Of a stretch of 64,000 bases of DNA, positions 9,249 through 18,182 are shown piece by piece. The stretch is from the NCBI RefSeq assembly GCF_026544205.1, contig NZ_JALNUI010000004.1, positions 103,610 through 167,609 of the forward strand, written 5' to 3'. Within the stretch, counting starts at the first letter, position 1. Every line of letters starts with the position of its first letter. The DNA is from Curtobacterium sp. GC_Cur_3. GTDB lineage: Bacteria > Actinomycetota > Actinomycetes > Actinomycetales > Microbacteriaceae. The notes under the pieces were generated by a model. The model saw nothing but the letters and a program-made list of their open reading frames with translations. It was not told the origin of the DNA and ran no database searches. The position numbers and the translations under genes were made by a program.

Positions 9249-9818
9249 ATGTCACCGCCGTCGGGCTCCGCGCGCGCCGGTCGGATCGCGGGCGGGGTGA
9301 GCGTCCTCGCCGGTGTGGTCGCCGTCTCCGTGTTGCTGTCGATCCCGGTCCCGACCGGCCGGTCCACACCGGAGCCACTCGTCCGTGCCACCCCGTCGAC
9401 GGCACCCGCGCTGCCCCCGGTGGACGAGCCCTGGTACCGCACCGGCCTGCCCGTCGAGGGCGACATCGTCCCCATCGGTGCCCGCACGACCGGTCGCGTC
9501 GAGGTCGTCCGGTCCGGCGAGCGGAGCGTGCGGGTGACCATCACCGACTTCGCCACCGACCTGACCACGGCCGACATCCGCGTGCAGCTGACCGCCGGAG
9601 ACGTGATCGACGGTCGGCACGGCGCACGATGGGTGCCGGACGGCAACCCGGTCGAGGTCGGTGTCGTCCCGCACGGCGCGACGTCCGCCGTGATCGAGGT
9701 CAGCATCCCGCAGATCCTGCCGGACCCGGTGCACTCGCTCGTCGTCCTCGACTGGAACACCACCACGATCATGGGTGGTGCGGAACTGGTCCCCGCATAC
9801 GGCACGATGGTCGGGTGA
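9249..9818 (+). CDS. Membrane-anchored DM13-like domain protein
   Basis: 189 residues. Residues about 12-32 are one hydrophobic segment (signal anchor), followed by a Pro/Thr-rich stretch and an extracytoplasmic beta-rich domain of about 110 residues. The pattern (VTITDFATDLTTADIRVQLTAG, then a hydrophobic core ending in VVLDWNTTTIMGGAELVP) resembles DM13 domains, which are thought to have redox or electron-transfer roles, but no conserved cysteine is present, so function is open. ATG 9249 is set by the TACGAT hexamer; a longer reading from 9105 runs into der and its terminator. The stop overlaps the next gene by four bases. Confidence 0.6.
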   Translation: MSPPSGSARAGRIAGGVSVLAGVVAVSVLLSIPVPTGRSTPEPLVRATPSTAPALPPVDEPWYRTGLPVEGDIVPIGARTTGRVEVVRSGERSVRVTITDFATDLTTADIRVQLTAGDVIDGRHGARWVPDGNPVEVGVVPHGATSAVIEVSIPQILPDPVHSLVVLDWNTTTIMGGAELVPAYGTMVG

Positions 9819-10330
9819 CGCTGCCTTCCCTCGCCGACCGGGTGTGGTGCCGCCTGCAGCTCGACCGTCTCGCCGGCGGACGCCAGGCGGGCTACGTCAT
9901 CCGGCAGGACATGCTCGCGCACCCGGACACGGTGCGCTCGTTCCGGTGGATCCGCTGGCTGCTCGTCGCGGAGACCGTCGTGGGCCTGGCGGCGATCGTC
10001 ATCGCGATCGTGCTCACACACCTGGGGCAGACGGTGCCGTGGGCGGTGTGGTTCCGCGCCACGGTCGTGCTGCTCATCACCCTGACGCTCTACGTCTTCG
10101 CCTGGCGCGCGCAGCTCGGCTACTACTGGGCGTACCAGCGGCTCCGGCTGTTCAGCCGGGTCTTCCCGATCGTCACACTCGTCATCGCGGCGATCCCCGG
10201 CCTCTACCCGTTCTGGATGGTCGTCGAGCAGATCCTGTTCTCGGTCCTCATGGTCGGGATCGGGGACGTCCTCACCTCCGACCACATGCGCTCGACGTTC
10301 CCGAAGCCGGTCCGCCGACCCGCTCCGTAG
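9815..10330 (+). CDS. Small integral membrane protein, unknown function
   Basis: 171 residues starting at GTG 9815 in a GTGA overlap with the upstream DM13-like gene, so the pair is co-transcribed. Three or four transmembrane segments are visible: about 46-68 (WLLVAETVVGLAAIVIAIVL), 75-95, and two in the last third. The N-terminal 40 residues are cytosolic and basic. No catalytic or transport motif is recognised. The TAG stop is shared with the -10 hexamer of the next gene. Confidence 0.65.
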   Translation: MTLPSLADRVWCRLQLDRLAGGRQAGYVIRQDMLAHPDTVRSFRWIRWLLVAETVVGLAAIVIAIVLTHLGQTVPWAVWFRATVVLLITLTLYVFAWRAQLGYYWAYQRLRLFSRVFPIVTLVIAAIPGLYPFWMVVEQILFSVLMVGIGDVLTSDHMRSTFPKPVRRPAP

Positions 10331-10333
10331 GAT
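10328..10333 (+). promoter_or_regulatory. -10 hexamer for leaderless gene at 10340
   Basis: TAGGAT, whose first three bases are the stop codon of the preceding gene, then six bases and ATG 10340. Confidence 0.6.
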
Positions 10334-10339
10334 CGCACC

Positions 10340-10666
10340 ATGGTGATCCTCGGCGGTGTGCGGTTCGACCCGGACGACCTCCCGCGGTTCGCGGGCGAGT
10401 TGACCGCGCGGGTGTTCGGCGGCGCCCGGGTCCCGACCCTCGACGAGCCGGACGTCGGCGACGCGATCGCGCTGCTGGCCGAGTCCGGCGGGGGAGCGGT
10501 CGACCCGGACGAGTTCGACCCGGCGGAGCTCCTGGCCTACGTCCTGGGCATCGTCGCCGCCGAGACGTCCCTGCCCGCCGCTGCACTGCTCGCGCCCGTC
10601 GACCTCGACGTCCGCCGCGCGCGGGTGGAGGACGCCGTCCGCCGCGTCGTCGGCCACCGCGCCTGA
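10340..10666 (+). CDS. Small acidic protein, unknown function
   Basis: 108 residues, acidic, no signal peptide or membrane segment. The composition (DPDDLPRF, EFDPAELLAYVLG) predicts a compact helical protein. It is supported as a gene by strong high-GC third-position bias and by the TAGGAT hexamer six bases before its ATG. No family recognised. It is followed by a hexanucleotide repeat tract, then the aldo/keto reductase gene. Confidence 0.5.
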   Translation: MVILGGVRFDPDDLPRFAGELTARVFGGARVPTLDEPDVGDAIALLAESGGGAVDPDEFDPAELLAYVLGIVAAETSLPAAALLAPVDLDVRRARVEDAVRRVVGHRA

Positions 10667-10674
10667 CACCAGCC

Positions 10675-10740
10675 GGCACCGGCACCAGCACCAGCACCGG
10701 CACCAGCACGAGCACCAACACGAGCACCAGCACCAGCACC
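10675..10740 (+). repeat. GCACCR hexamer microsatellite
   Basis: About eleven consecutive GCACCG/GCACCA/GCACGA hexamers in the spacer between 10666 and 10814. It is not in a supported gene on either strand. The spacer holds nothing else recognisable except a possible weak promoter near 10800. Confidence 0.8.
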
Positions 10741-10813
10741 GGGTCGCGCAACGCCCGGACCCGGGACCGACAGAGCCTGCCACGATCAGCGTGGGCGGAG
10801 CATCGTGGACACC

Positions 10814-11689
10814 ATGACGAACACGACCCTCCCCGGTGGCACCTTCCGCCTCGCTGACGACCTCGAACTCACCCGCGTCGGGTACGGCGCGATGCAGCTG
10901 GCGGGCAAGGGGGTGTTCGGACCCCCTGCCGACCGTGACGAGGCGATCCGCGTCCTCCGCACGGTCGTCGAACTCGGCATCACGCACATCGACACGTCGG
11001 ACTACTACGGCCCGCACGTCACGAACGAGATCATCCGCGAGGCCCTCCACCCGTACCCGGCGGACCTCCGCATCGTGACGAAGGTCGGCGCCCGACGTGA
11101 CGCGAAGGGCGGCTGGCCGAATGCCCGCGAGCCGCACGAACTCGTCGAGCAGGTGCACGGCAACCTCGAGCGGCTCGGCGTGGAGCGGCTCGACGTCGTG
11201 AACCTCCGCATGGGCGGCTTCGACGCGCCGCAGCCGGGATCGATCGCCCCCCAGTTCGAGGCACTCGCCGAACTCCAGCAGCAGGGGCTGATCAACCACC
11301 TCGGCGTGTCGACCGTGACCGCCGAACAGCTCGCCGAAGCGCAGGGCATCGCCCCCGTGGTCTGCGTCCAGAACCTCTACAACCTCGCCCGCCGCGAGGA
11401 CGACGCACTCGTCGACCTCACGGCCGAGCAGGGCATCGCGTACGTCCCGTACTTCCCGCTCGGCGGGTTCTCGCCGCTGCAGTCCGAGGCCCTCGACACG
11501 GTCGCGGCCCGCCTGGACGTGCCGCGCCTCACCGTCGCGCTCGCGTGGCTGCTCCAGCGCTCGCCGAACATCCTCCTGATCCCCGGCACCTCGTCGGTGG
11601 CCCACCTCCGCGACAACGTGGCGGCCGCCGGCTTCACCCTGCCGGCCGACGCGGTCGCCGAACTCGACGCGATCGGTACCGGCGCGTAG
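10814..11689 (+). CDS. Aldo/keto reductase
   Basis: 291-residue NADPH-dependent oxidoreductase of the AKR (beta/alpha)8 fold. The visible AKR signatures are GYGAMQLAG near the N-terminus, the catalytic Asp-Tyr pair in HIDTSDYYGPH, the catalytic-lysine strand RIVTKVGARR, and the cofactor-phosphate site near LLIPGTSSVAHLRDN. The substrate is not predictable. ATG 10814 is chosen; GTG 10805 is in frame three codons upstream and cannot be excluded (a GGAG lies 4 bases before it). The gene stands alone, bounded by the repeat tract upstream and a palindromic repeat downstream. Confidence 0.85.
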   Translation: MTNTTLPGGTFRLADDLELTRVGYGAMQLAGKGVFGPPADRDEAIRVLRTVVELGITHIDTSDYYGPHVTNEIIREALHPYPADLRIVTKVGARRDAKGGWPNAREPHELVEQVHGNLERLGVERLDVVNLRMGGFDAPQPGSIAPQFEALAELQQQGLINHLGVSTVTAEQLAEAQGIAPVVCVQNLYNLARREDDALVDLTAEQGIAYVPYFPLGGFSPLQSEALDTVAARLDVPRLTVALAWLLQRSPNILLIPGTSSVAHLRDNVAAAGFTLPADAVAELDAIGTGA

Positions 11690-11722
11690 GCGCCACCACC
11701 CGGGTCGGCTGGTGCCGACGAC

Positions 11723-11764
11723 GGACGGGAGGCTCGTGGCGGCGCCGCCAGGAGCCTCCCGTCC
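11723..11764 (+). repeat. Dispersed palindrome copy 1, probable terminator of the aldo/keto reductase gene
   Basis: 12-bp perfect stem GGACGGGAGGCT / AGCCTCCCGTCC around the inner palindrome GGCGGCGCCGCC. Nearly the same element occurs at 30838-30883. Confidence 0.75.
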
Positions 11765-11803
11765 GGCCTGTGGAGAAGTCCGCAGGCCGTCGGTGCGGTC
11801 CCC

Positions 11804-11809
11804 TACGAT
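11804..11809 (+). promoter_or_regulatory. -10 hexamer upstream of the type VII secretion cluster
   Basis: TACGAT about 20 bases before GTG 11830, giving a short leader. The leader carries a GGGGGTGA ribosome site very like the one before the gene at 16738. Confidence 0.5.
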
Positions 11810-11829
11810 GGTCCGCACGGGGGTGACGT

Positions 11830-14800
11830 GTGAAACTCAAGATGACCATCGCGGACACGGCGGGGACCGAGCAGGACGTCGTGGTGACGGCGGACGTGAC
11901 GGCGACCATCGGGAGCCTGGCCAACCGGCTCGCCACCGGCAGCCCCGGGGACGACGTCCCGCTGACGCTGCGGGTGCAGTTCCCGGACCGGCCGCAGGCC
12001 CGCCTGCTCAACCCGTCCGCGACCGTGCACGAGTCCTCGCTGCGGTCCGGCTGCCGCGTCGAGATCGTCCCGGCGACGGAGCGCCGACGCGGCGACGACG
12101 TCGAGGACGCCCCCGCGGCCATCGCGCAGGTGCTCTCCGGGCCGGAAGCCGGCCACGAGTACACGCTCACCCAGGGCGTCAACCTGATCGGTCGCGACGC
12201 CATGGCGCAGGTGTACCTGTCCGGCGACCACGAGGTCTCCCGACGACACGCGTCGGTGATGGTGGGCGACACGATCGAGGTCGTCGACCTCAACTCCGCG
12301 AACGGCGTCGCGGTGGACGGCCGGCTCGTCGCCCGCGCCTTCGTCGAACCCGGCACGACGATCCAGGTGGGGGAGACCCGTCTGCGGATCGTCCCGCTCG
12401 CGGCACCCGGCGTGCCCGTCGCGCCCGGGTCGGTCGGGGCGCCCGCACACGACGCCTTCTCCCGGTCCCCGCGCGTGGAGCCCGCGCACCGCGGCAAGCA
12501 GTTCACCCTCCCGGAGATCCCCGTGCCCGGCGAGAAGCCCCGGCTGCCGATCCTCGCGATCCTGGCGCCGATCGTGCTCGGCGCCGTGCTCTTCCTGGTC
12601 ACGAAGCAGCCGTACACCCTGATCTTCATCGCGCTCTCGCCGGTCATCATGATCGGCACCTGGATCGACCAGCGCGTCCAGGTGAAGCGGCGGAAGCGCG
12701 ACGAACGCCAGCGGTTCGAGGACTCGCTCGCCGACACCCGCACGCGGCTCGCCGCCGAGCGCGAGCGCGAGATCCAGGCGCGGGTCGCCGAGTCCCCGTC
12801 GCCCGCGGTGGTGACCGCCGCCATGCGCTCGCGCTCCGAACTCCTCTGGACCCGCAAGCCCGAGCACACGACCTTCCTCGAGGTCCGGTTCGGTGCCGGC
12901 ACGTTGCCGTCGCGTGCCACCATCACGATGCCGTCGAAGAACTCGGGCAGCGTCGACGACTGGAACCGCGCCGAGGACCTCGCCGACGAGTACGCCACCG
13001 TGGGCCCGGTCCCCGTGATCGAGACCTTCGAACGCGCCGGTGCCATCGGTGTGGCCGGCACCGGTCTGGCGGCGGACGACGTCGCCCGGTCGCTCGTGGT
13101 GCAGCTCGTGGGCCTGCACAGCCCCGCCGACCTCGTCGTCACCGCGTTCGCCGGTGGCACCACCACCGACCAGTGGGGCTGGCTGAAGTGGCTGCCGCAC
13201 GTCGACTCGCCCTACAGCCCGCTGCGGTCCGGCGGCCTCGTGCGTGACTTCGCCGGCGCGTCGACGCTGCTCGCCGAGCTCGAGGGCCTCGTCGCCACCC
13301 GCCGCGACGCGGGCGCCGGCCGCGGCGAGCACGTGCGGTCTCGGCTCGACGAGTCCCGTGCCCTCGACGAGGAGCACGGCGAGTCCGTCGACCGCCTGCC
13401 GGCGACCCCGGCGGTGCTCGTCGTCGTCACCGCGGAGGCCCCGGCCGACCGCGCCCGGCTCGTCGCGCTGGCGGAAGAGGGCGCCGACTTCGGGGTCTTC
13501 GTGCTCTGGCTCGCGCCGACGCAGCAGGCGCTCCCGGTGGTGTGCCGCACGTACATCACGCTCGACCGGCAGAGCGGCACCGCGACCGTCGGGTTCGTGC
13601 GCACCGGCCAGGCCGTCGAGCTCGACGAACTCGACCGCGTCGACCCGCTCGAAGCCGCCACCGTCGCCCGGGCCATCGCCCCGGTGCAGGACACCGGCGC
13701 CCGCGTGCTCGACGAGACCGACCTGCCGCACAGTGTGGCGTTCGTCGACCTGTACGAGGGCGACCTGGCCGGCGACCCGGCCGCCGTCGTCAGCCGCTGG
13801 TCGAAGAACGACAGCCTCACCGCGGACTGGGTCCCCGGTGCCGGACGCGAAGCCGGCGGCATCCGGGCCGTCATCGGGCAGGGGCCGAGCGAGCCGCTCG
13901 CGCTCGACCTCCGCGCGCAGGGACCGCACGCGCTCGTCGGTGGCACCACGGGCTCCGGCAAGAGCGAGTTCCTGCAGACGTGGATCATGGGCATCGCGGC
14001 CGAGTACGCCCCCGACCGCGTGACCTTCCTGCTGGTCGACTACAAGGGGGGCGCCGCGTTCGCCGAGTGCGTCGGGCTGCCGCACACGGTGGGGCTCGTC
14101 ACCGACCTGAACCCGCACCTGGTGCGGCGTGCGCTGACCTCGCTGCGCGCCGAACTGCGCTACCGGGAACACCTGCTCAACGAGCGCGGTGCGAAGGACC
14201 TCGTCACGCTCGAGCAGCGTGGTGACCCCGCCGCGCCGCCGGCGCTCGTCATCGTGATCGACGAGTTCGCCGCGCTCGCGTCGGAGATCCCGGAGTTCAT
14301 CGACGGCGTGATCGACGTCGCGCAGCGCGGGCGGTCGCTCGGCCTGCACCTGGTGATGGCGACGCAGCGCCCGAGCGGGGTCATCAAGGACTCGCTCCGG
14401 GCCAACACGAACCTCCGCATCGCCCTCCGCGTCGCGGACGAGGTCGACAGCTCCGACGTGCTCGGTGTCCCCGACGCGGCCTGGTTCGACCCGGGGACCC
14501 CCGGTCGTGCCGCAGCCAAGACCGGCCCCGGGCGCGTGCTGGACTTCCAGACCGCGTACCTCGGCGGCCGGTCCGACGACGTCGTCGTGCACGAACCCGA
14601 CGTCGACGTGCAGGACTTCCCGTTCGGCCCGGGCACGATGTGGCCGAGCGCCGTCCGTGCCCCGCGGGACACCACCCGGGCGAAGGACATCGAGCGGCTC
14701 GCCCGCACCATCGCGTCCGCGGCGGACCGTCGCGCGCTGTCGATCCCGCGCAAACCCTGGCTCGACCAGCTCGGCGAGACCGTCGACCTCGGCACGCTCG

Positions 14801-16338
14801 CACCCTCGACCGGGTCGGCGCTCGTCATCGGCACGCTCGACGTCCCCGAGGACCAGCGCCAGTCGGCGTACGCGGTCGACCTCGACGCCGCGGGCAACGT
14901 CGCCGTCATCGGCGCCGGTGGTTCAGGGAAGTCCACCGCCCTCCGCGCCGTGGCGGTCGCCGCGTCCGCCGTGGCCGACCGGCACCCGGTGCAGATCCAC
15001 GCGCTCGACTTCGGCGGTGGCGGGCTGTCCATGCTCGAGGCCCTGCCGACCGTCGGGTCGGTCATCAGCGGGCCGGACGACGAACGCATCACCCGGCTGC
15101 TCACCGACCTCGAGGCCACGATCGCCGACCGGTCCACGCGCTTCGCCGCCGCGCGCACCGCATCCCTCACCGAGTACCGCGCGGTCTCCGGCACGGCCGA
15201 GCCGCGCATCCTGGTGCTCATCGACGGCATGGGTGCCTTCCGGAACGAGTACGAGTTCCGGCCGGGCACGCTGCAGCTCTTCGACCAGGTGCTGTCCCTG
15301 GCGTCGACCGGGCGGGCGCTCGGCATCCACCTCGTCATGGCGGCGGACCGCGTCGGGGCGTTCCCGACGAACCTGCAGGCCAACATCGGCGAGCGGATCG
15401 TGCTCCGGCTCGCGAGCGAGATCGAGTACAACGCCGCCGACGTGCCGGCCGACGTCCTTGACGACGCCGTGCCCGGGCGCGGGCTCGTGGACGAGCACGA
15501 ACTCCAGGTCGCCGTCCCCGCCGGCAGTGCCGACCTCGTGGTCCAGGCGGCAGCGGTCGAGGCCCTCGCCGCGTCGCTCGTCAAGCGTGGCGTGCCGCGC
15601 ACCCCGGAGATCCGCCGGCTGCCGGCCGTGGTCGACGCCGGGACCCTCGGCGCGTCCGTGCGCGGCCGCCCGACGATCGGCCTGGCCGACGACACCCTCG
15701 CCGCCGTCGGCATCCCGACCGATGGCCTGTTCGTCGTCACCGGCCCGTTCGGCTCCGGTCGCAGCACGACCATGCGCACCCTCATCGCGTCCGTCACGGC
15801 CACCTTCCCCGACCGACCCGCCTACCTGGTCGTCGGGCGACGCAGTGCCCTCCGGGACGCCGCCTCCTGGACCGAGCTCGCCACCGACTCCGACTCGGCG
15901 GACGCGCTCGCCGGACGCCTGGCCACATCGCTCGAGACCGGCGGCGTCGTCGGACCGGAGCCGTTCATCGTGATCGAGAACGTCGGTGACTTCGAGGGGC
16001 TGCCGGCTGAGTCGCAGGTCGCGCGGCTCATCAAGGCCGCTCGTCGCGCCGGGGTGTTCGTGCTCGCCGAGGCGGACACCGTCACGGCTCCGAGCGCGTG
16101 GCAGCTCTTCGGCGAGCTGAAGACCGCCCGCGCCGGCATCGCGCTGCAGCCCGAGGAGACCGACGGTCTGACGCTGTTCCGCACGGCCTTCCCACGGTGC
16201 ACGCGGTCGGACTTCCCGCTCGGGCGCGGCTTCATGGTCGACACCGGCCGGATCACCCGCGTGCAGGTCGCGCTCCCCGCCCAGGGCGGTTCTCATCGCA
16301 TGGGTGAGGAAACGTCGGGCGGTGCTACCGTGTCGTGA
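11830..16338 (+). CDS. eccC: Type VII secretion FtsK/SpoIIIE ATPase, EssC/EccC-like, with FHA domain
   Basis: 1502-residue membrane motor of a type VII (ESX/WXG100) secretion system. Residues 1-80 look like a beta-grasp domain. Residues about 115-180 are an FHA domain (GRD, SRRH, NSANGV). Two membrane segments lie around 238-285. Three FtsK-like ATPase modules follow: Walker A GGTTGSGKS with K711 and a VIDEF Walker B near 811; GAGGSGKS with K1034; and a third, GPFGSGRS, where lysine is replaced by R1311. FHA plus two membrane segments plus three ATPases, at about 1500 residues, is the EssC layout of Firmicutes T7SSb; mycobacterial EccC lacks the FHA part. None of EccB, EccD, EccE or mycosin is in the window. 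The start is GTG with a good ribosome site. Confidence 0.88.
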   Translation: MKLKMTIADTAGTEQDVVVTADVTATIGSLANRLATGSPGDDVPLTLRVQFPDRPQARLLNPSATVHESSLRSGCRVEIVPATERRRGDDVEDAPAAIAQVLSGPEAGHEYTLTQGVNLIGRDAMAQVYLSGDHEVSRRHASVMVGDTIEVVDLNSANGVAVDGRLVARAFVEPGTTIQVGETRLRIVPLAAPGVPVAPGSVGAPAHDAFSRSPRVEPAHRGKQFTLPEIPVPGEKPRLPILAILAPIVLGAVLFLVTKQPYTLIFIALSPVIMIGTWIDQRVQVKRRKRDERQRFEDSLADTRTRLAAEREREIQARVAESPSPAVVTAAMRSRSELLWTRKPEHTTFLEVRFGAGTLPSRATITMPSKNSGSVDDWNRAEDLADEYATVGPVPVIETFERAGAIGVAGTGLAADDVARSLVVQLVGLHSPADLVVTAFAGGTTTDQWGWLKWLPHVDSPYSPLRSGGLVRDFAGASTLLAELEGLVATRRDAGAGRGEHVRSRLDESRALDEEHGESVDRLPATPAVLVVVTAEAPADRARLVALAEEGADFGVFVLWLAPTQQALPVVCRTYITLDRQSGTATVGFVRTGQAVELDELDRVDPLEAATVARAIAPVQDTGARVLDETDLPHSVAFVDLYEGDLAGDPAAVVSRWSKNDSLTADWVPGAGREAGGIRAVIGQGPSEPLALDLRAQGPHALVGGTTGSGKSEFLQTWIMGIAAEYAPDRVTFLLVDYKGGAAFAECVGLPHTVGLVTDLNPHLVRRALTSLRAELRYREHLLNERGAKDLVTLEQRGDPAAPPALVIVIDEFAALASEIPEFIDGVIDVAQRGRSLGLHLVMATQRPSGVIKDSLRANTNLRIALRVADEVDSSDVLGVPDAAWFDPGTPGRAAAKTGPGRVLDFQTAYLGGRSDDVVVHEPDVDVQDFPFGPGTMWPSAVRAPRDTTRAKDIERLARTIASAADRRALSIPRKPWLDQLGETVDLGTLAPSTGSALVIGTLDVPEDQRQSAYAVDLDAAGNVAVIGAGGSGKSTALRAVAVAASAVADRHPVQIHALDFGGGGLSMLEALPTVGSVISGPDDERITRLLTDLEATIADRSTRFAAARTASLTEYRAVSGTAEPRILVLIDGMGAFRNEYEFRPGTLQLFDQVLSLASTGRALGIHLVMAADRVGAFPTNLQANIGERIVLRLASEIEYNAADVPADVLDDAVPGRGLVDEHELQVAVPAGSADLVVQAAAVEALAASLVKRGVPRTPEIRRLPAVVDAGTLGASVRGRPTIGLADDTLAAVGIPTDGLFVVTGPFGSGRSTTMRTLIASVTATFPDRPAYLVVGRRSALRDAASWTELATDSDSADALAGRLATSLETGGVVGPEPFIVIENVGDFEGLPAESQVARLIKAARRAGVFVLAEADTVTAPSAWQLFGELKTARAGIALQPEETDGLTLFRTAFPRCTRSDFPLGRGFMVDTGRITRVQVALPAQGGSHRMGEETSGGATVS

Positions 16339-16387
16339 GTCGTCGGAGGGGCTGACGACCAGAACCACCAACTGAACGGGGAATCAC

Positions 16388-16684
16388 ATGCCGAACATCA
16401 ACGTGTCCTACCAGGAGCTCAACGGCAACGCCGACCGGCTGCTCGCAGGGCGTGACGAGATCAACGCGACGCTGTCGAAGCTGCAGGCGCAGATCGCGTC
16501 CCTGACGCAGGCGGGGTTCCAGACCGACCGCTCGTCCGGCGCGTACAACGACGCCTACCAGCGCTTCACCTCGGGTGCGCAGAACACCATCGGTGGTCTG
16601 AACGACCTGGCCCAGTTCCTCCGCACCACCGCGACCACGCTGGGCGACGTCGACCAGCAGCTCGCGTCGAAGCTCGGCCGCTAG
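16388..16684 (+). CDS. WXG100-superfamily small protein
   Basis: 98 residues, the standard WXG100 size, predicted as a two-helix hairpin and encoded right after the T7SS ATPase. The turn that usually carries Trp-x-Gly reads GFQTDRSSGAYNDAY, so the Trp is absent and a lone Gly remains before the conserved Ala. The C-terminus (TLGDVDQQLASKLGR) resembles ESAT-6-like tails. GGGGA ribosome site upstream of ATG 16388. Likely a secreted substrate or partner of the motor; it could form a homodimer or pair with the helical gene next door. Family membership rests on length, helical pattern and context. Confidence 0.75.
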   Translation: MPNINVSYQELNGNADRLLAGRDEINATLSKLQAQIASLTQAGFQTDRSSGAYNDAYQRFTSGAQNTIGGLNDLAQFLRTTATTLGDVDQQLASKLGR

Positions 16685-16737
16685 GACTGATCGGGGGAGG
16701 GCCGCCGCTCCGGCGACGGTCCACAGGGGGGTGAACT

Positions 16738-17301
16738 GTGTACGGGGAGATGTCGAACCTGCGGGCCAAGGCCCGGGCGCTCCGCGACGACGCCGACGGC
16801 CTGCGCTCACGAGCATCCGCGCTCGTGGCGCAGGCCGAGGCGCTGTCGTCGTCCTCCAAGGCAGTCGAGGGCGTCCGCGCCCGCGTGCGGGAGTCCGGTG
16901 CCGAGCTGGGCAAGAAGGCCCAGCTGCTCGATGACGCCGCTGAGGCGCTCGAGGCCCACGCCAAGGCCGTCGATGCCGTGAAGGCACAGATCGCCGAGGC
17001 CGAGCGGATCGCGCGTGATCTCTGGAACCAGGCGTCGAACCTGGTGGCGAACGTCGTCAACACCGTGAAGGACGTCGCGAGCACCGCCGTGAACGGCTTC
17101 ATGAACGTGCTCGGTGCTGCGATGTCGGGCAACCCGGACCAGATCCAGGTGTCCGTGCACATGGTCGGCGGACGCGAGGTCTCGAGCTCGCAGGTCGCCA
17201 GCGCGCAGTCATTCATCGCCCAGGTCCCGGCACCGCCGGCATCGGGCTCGAAGGACTGGATCGACGCCCGCAGCGCGGCCAGCCGGAACGGCATCGGATG
17301 A
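16738..17301 (+). CDS. Helical T7SS-associated protein, unknown family
   Basis: 187 residues. Residues 1-85 are strongly heptad-like (RAKARALRDDADGLRSRASA and similar) and predict a coiled-coil hairpin. Residues about 95-130 are a hydrophobic helical stretch (NLVANVVNTVKDVASTAV); the tail is Ser/Pro-rich. There is no signal peptide, which fits a WXG100/LXG-like T7SS partner or substrate. GTG 16738 is preceded by AGGGGGGTGA at good distance. ATGA overlap with the next gene begins a tightly coupled operon through 20234. No enzymatic motif is visible. It could be a dedicated partner for the hydrolase-like protein two genes downstream. Confidence 0.65.
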   Translation: MYGEMSNLRAKARALRDDADGLRSRASALVAQAEALSSSSKAVEGVRARVRESGAELGKKAQLLDDAAEALEAHAKAVDAVKAQIAEAERIARDLWNQASNLVANVVNTVKDVASTAVNGFMNVLGAAMSGNPDQIQVSVHMVGGREVSSSQVASAQSFIAQVPAPPASGSKDWIDARSAASRNGIG

Positions 17302-18182
17302 CGCCCGCACCGGACGCCACCACCGACGTCGTCGAGTGGGATCTCTCCCTCGACGAACTCCGCGCCGTGCGCGACCACCTGCCGGGGCTCGTGCTGCCGT
17401 CGTTCGTGCCCGATGTCTCGTCCGTCGCCAGTGTCGGGGTGGTCGACGCGCTCGTTGCTCGGGGAGTGCTCGCATCGGCGCCTGCTCTGGACGCCGAGTC
17501 GTGGTCCGAGGACCTCGACGGTCCCTTCCTGCTCTCCTTGGCCCTGCAGAACGCCGGGTCGATCGTCATCCAGGTCTCGGCCTGGACCCCGACGTCGACC
17601 ACCGCACACTCGACGGTCATCCAGGCCTCCGCTACGTCGCACCTGACCGTGTGGACCGGTGTCGACCACGGCGACGGACGCGCACGGGTCCGTGGGACGG
17701 TCCTCGACCTCGCCTGGCAGACGCTCGCGTCGCTGGTGCCCGAGCTCGAGGTCACCGACCGTGTCCGCGGCACCACGACGGTCAGCACCGTCGCGTCACA
17801 GGCCATCGTCGACGCTGTCAAGGGCCGTGACGCACGGGTGCTCGACGCCGTCGTGCAGGAACTCCACGTGCCGGCCGACGCGGTCCCGCTCTTCCGTGGG
17901 CTCGCCGAGCCGGTGCGGCAGGGGTTCCGCGTGAAGGCCTTCACGCTGGACGGCGGCCCCGTGTTCGCGGGCAACTGGTTCGGCACCAGCCACGGGTGGC
18001 TGCGGATGAGCGTCGGTCTCGACGCCGCTGCGCGGACCGGCGAGGTCACGCCCGAACGCATCACCGACGCCGGCACGGTCACCGTGACGGCGCAGACCGA
18101 CGAGGACATCCGCACGGAGTTGCTGAGCCTCGTCGCCGGACTCATCAGGGACAGGGATGTCATCGGGGGCAGCGATGTCTGA
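17298..18182 (+). CDS. T7SS-linked cytosolic protein, possibly EspG-like chaperone
   Basis: 294 residues, no signal or membrane segment. The N-terminus (VEWDLSLDELRAVRDHLPGL, then VVDALVARGVL) and the late segment GNWFGTSHGWLRMSVGL loosely resemble EspG, the cytosolic chaperone that delivers PE/PPE or other substrates to ESX secretion motors. The match is from memory of the pattern and is weak. It sits between the helical partner and the hydrolase-like candidate effector, overlapping both (4 and 8 bases), which is where a dedicated chaperone would be expected. If not EspG-like, it is an unknown conserved T7SS accessory protein. Confidence 0.5.
   Translation: MTPAPDATTDVVEWDLSLDELRAVRDHLPGLVLPSFVPDVSSVASVGVVDALVARGVLASAPALDAESWSEDLDGPFLLSLALQNAGSIVIQVSAWTPTSTTAHSTVIQASATSHLTVWTGVDHGDGRARVRGTVLDLAWQTLASLVPELEVTDRVRGTTTVSTVASQAIVDAVKGRDARVLDAVVQELHVPADAVPLFRGLAEPVRQGFRVKAFTLDGGPVFAGNWFGTSHGWLRMSVGLDAAARTGEVTPERITDAGTVTVTAQTDEDIRTELLSLVAGLIRDRDVIGGSDV

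Noticed and set aside
7661..11818. Very long open frames on the strand opposite to real genes (for example through der and its neighbours)
   Set aside because: In DNA of about 72% GC stop codons are rare in some antisense frames. These frames cross several intergenic gaps and terminators, have Arg/Ala/Gly-rich nonsense composition and no ribosome site.
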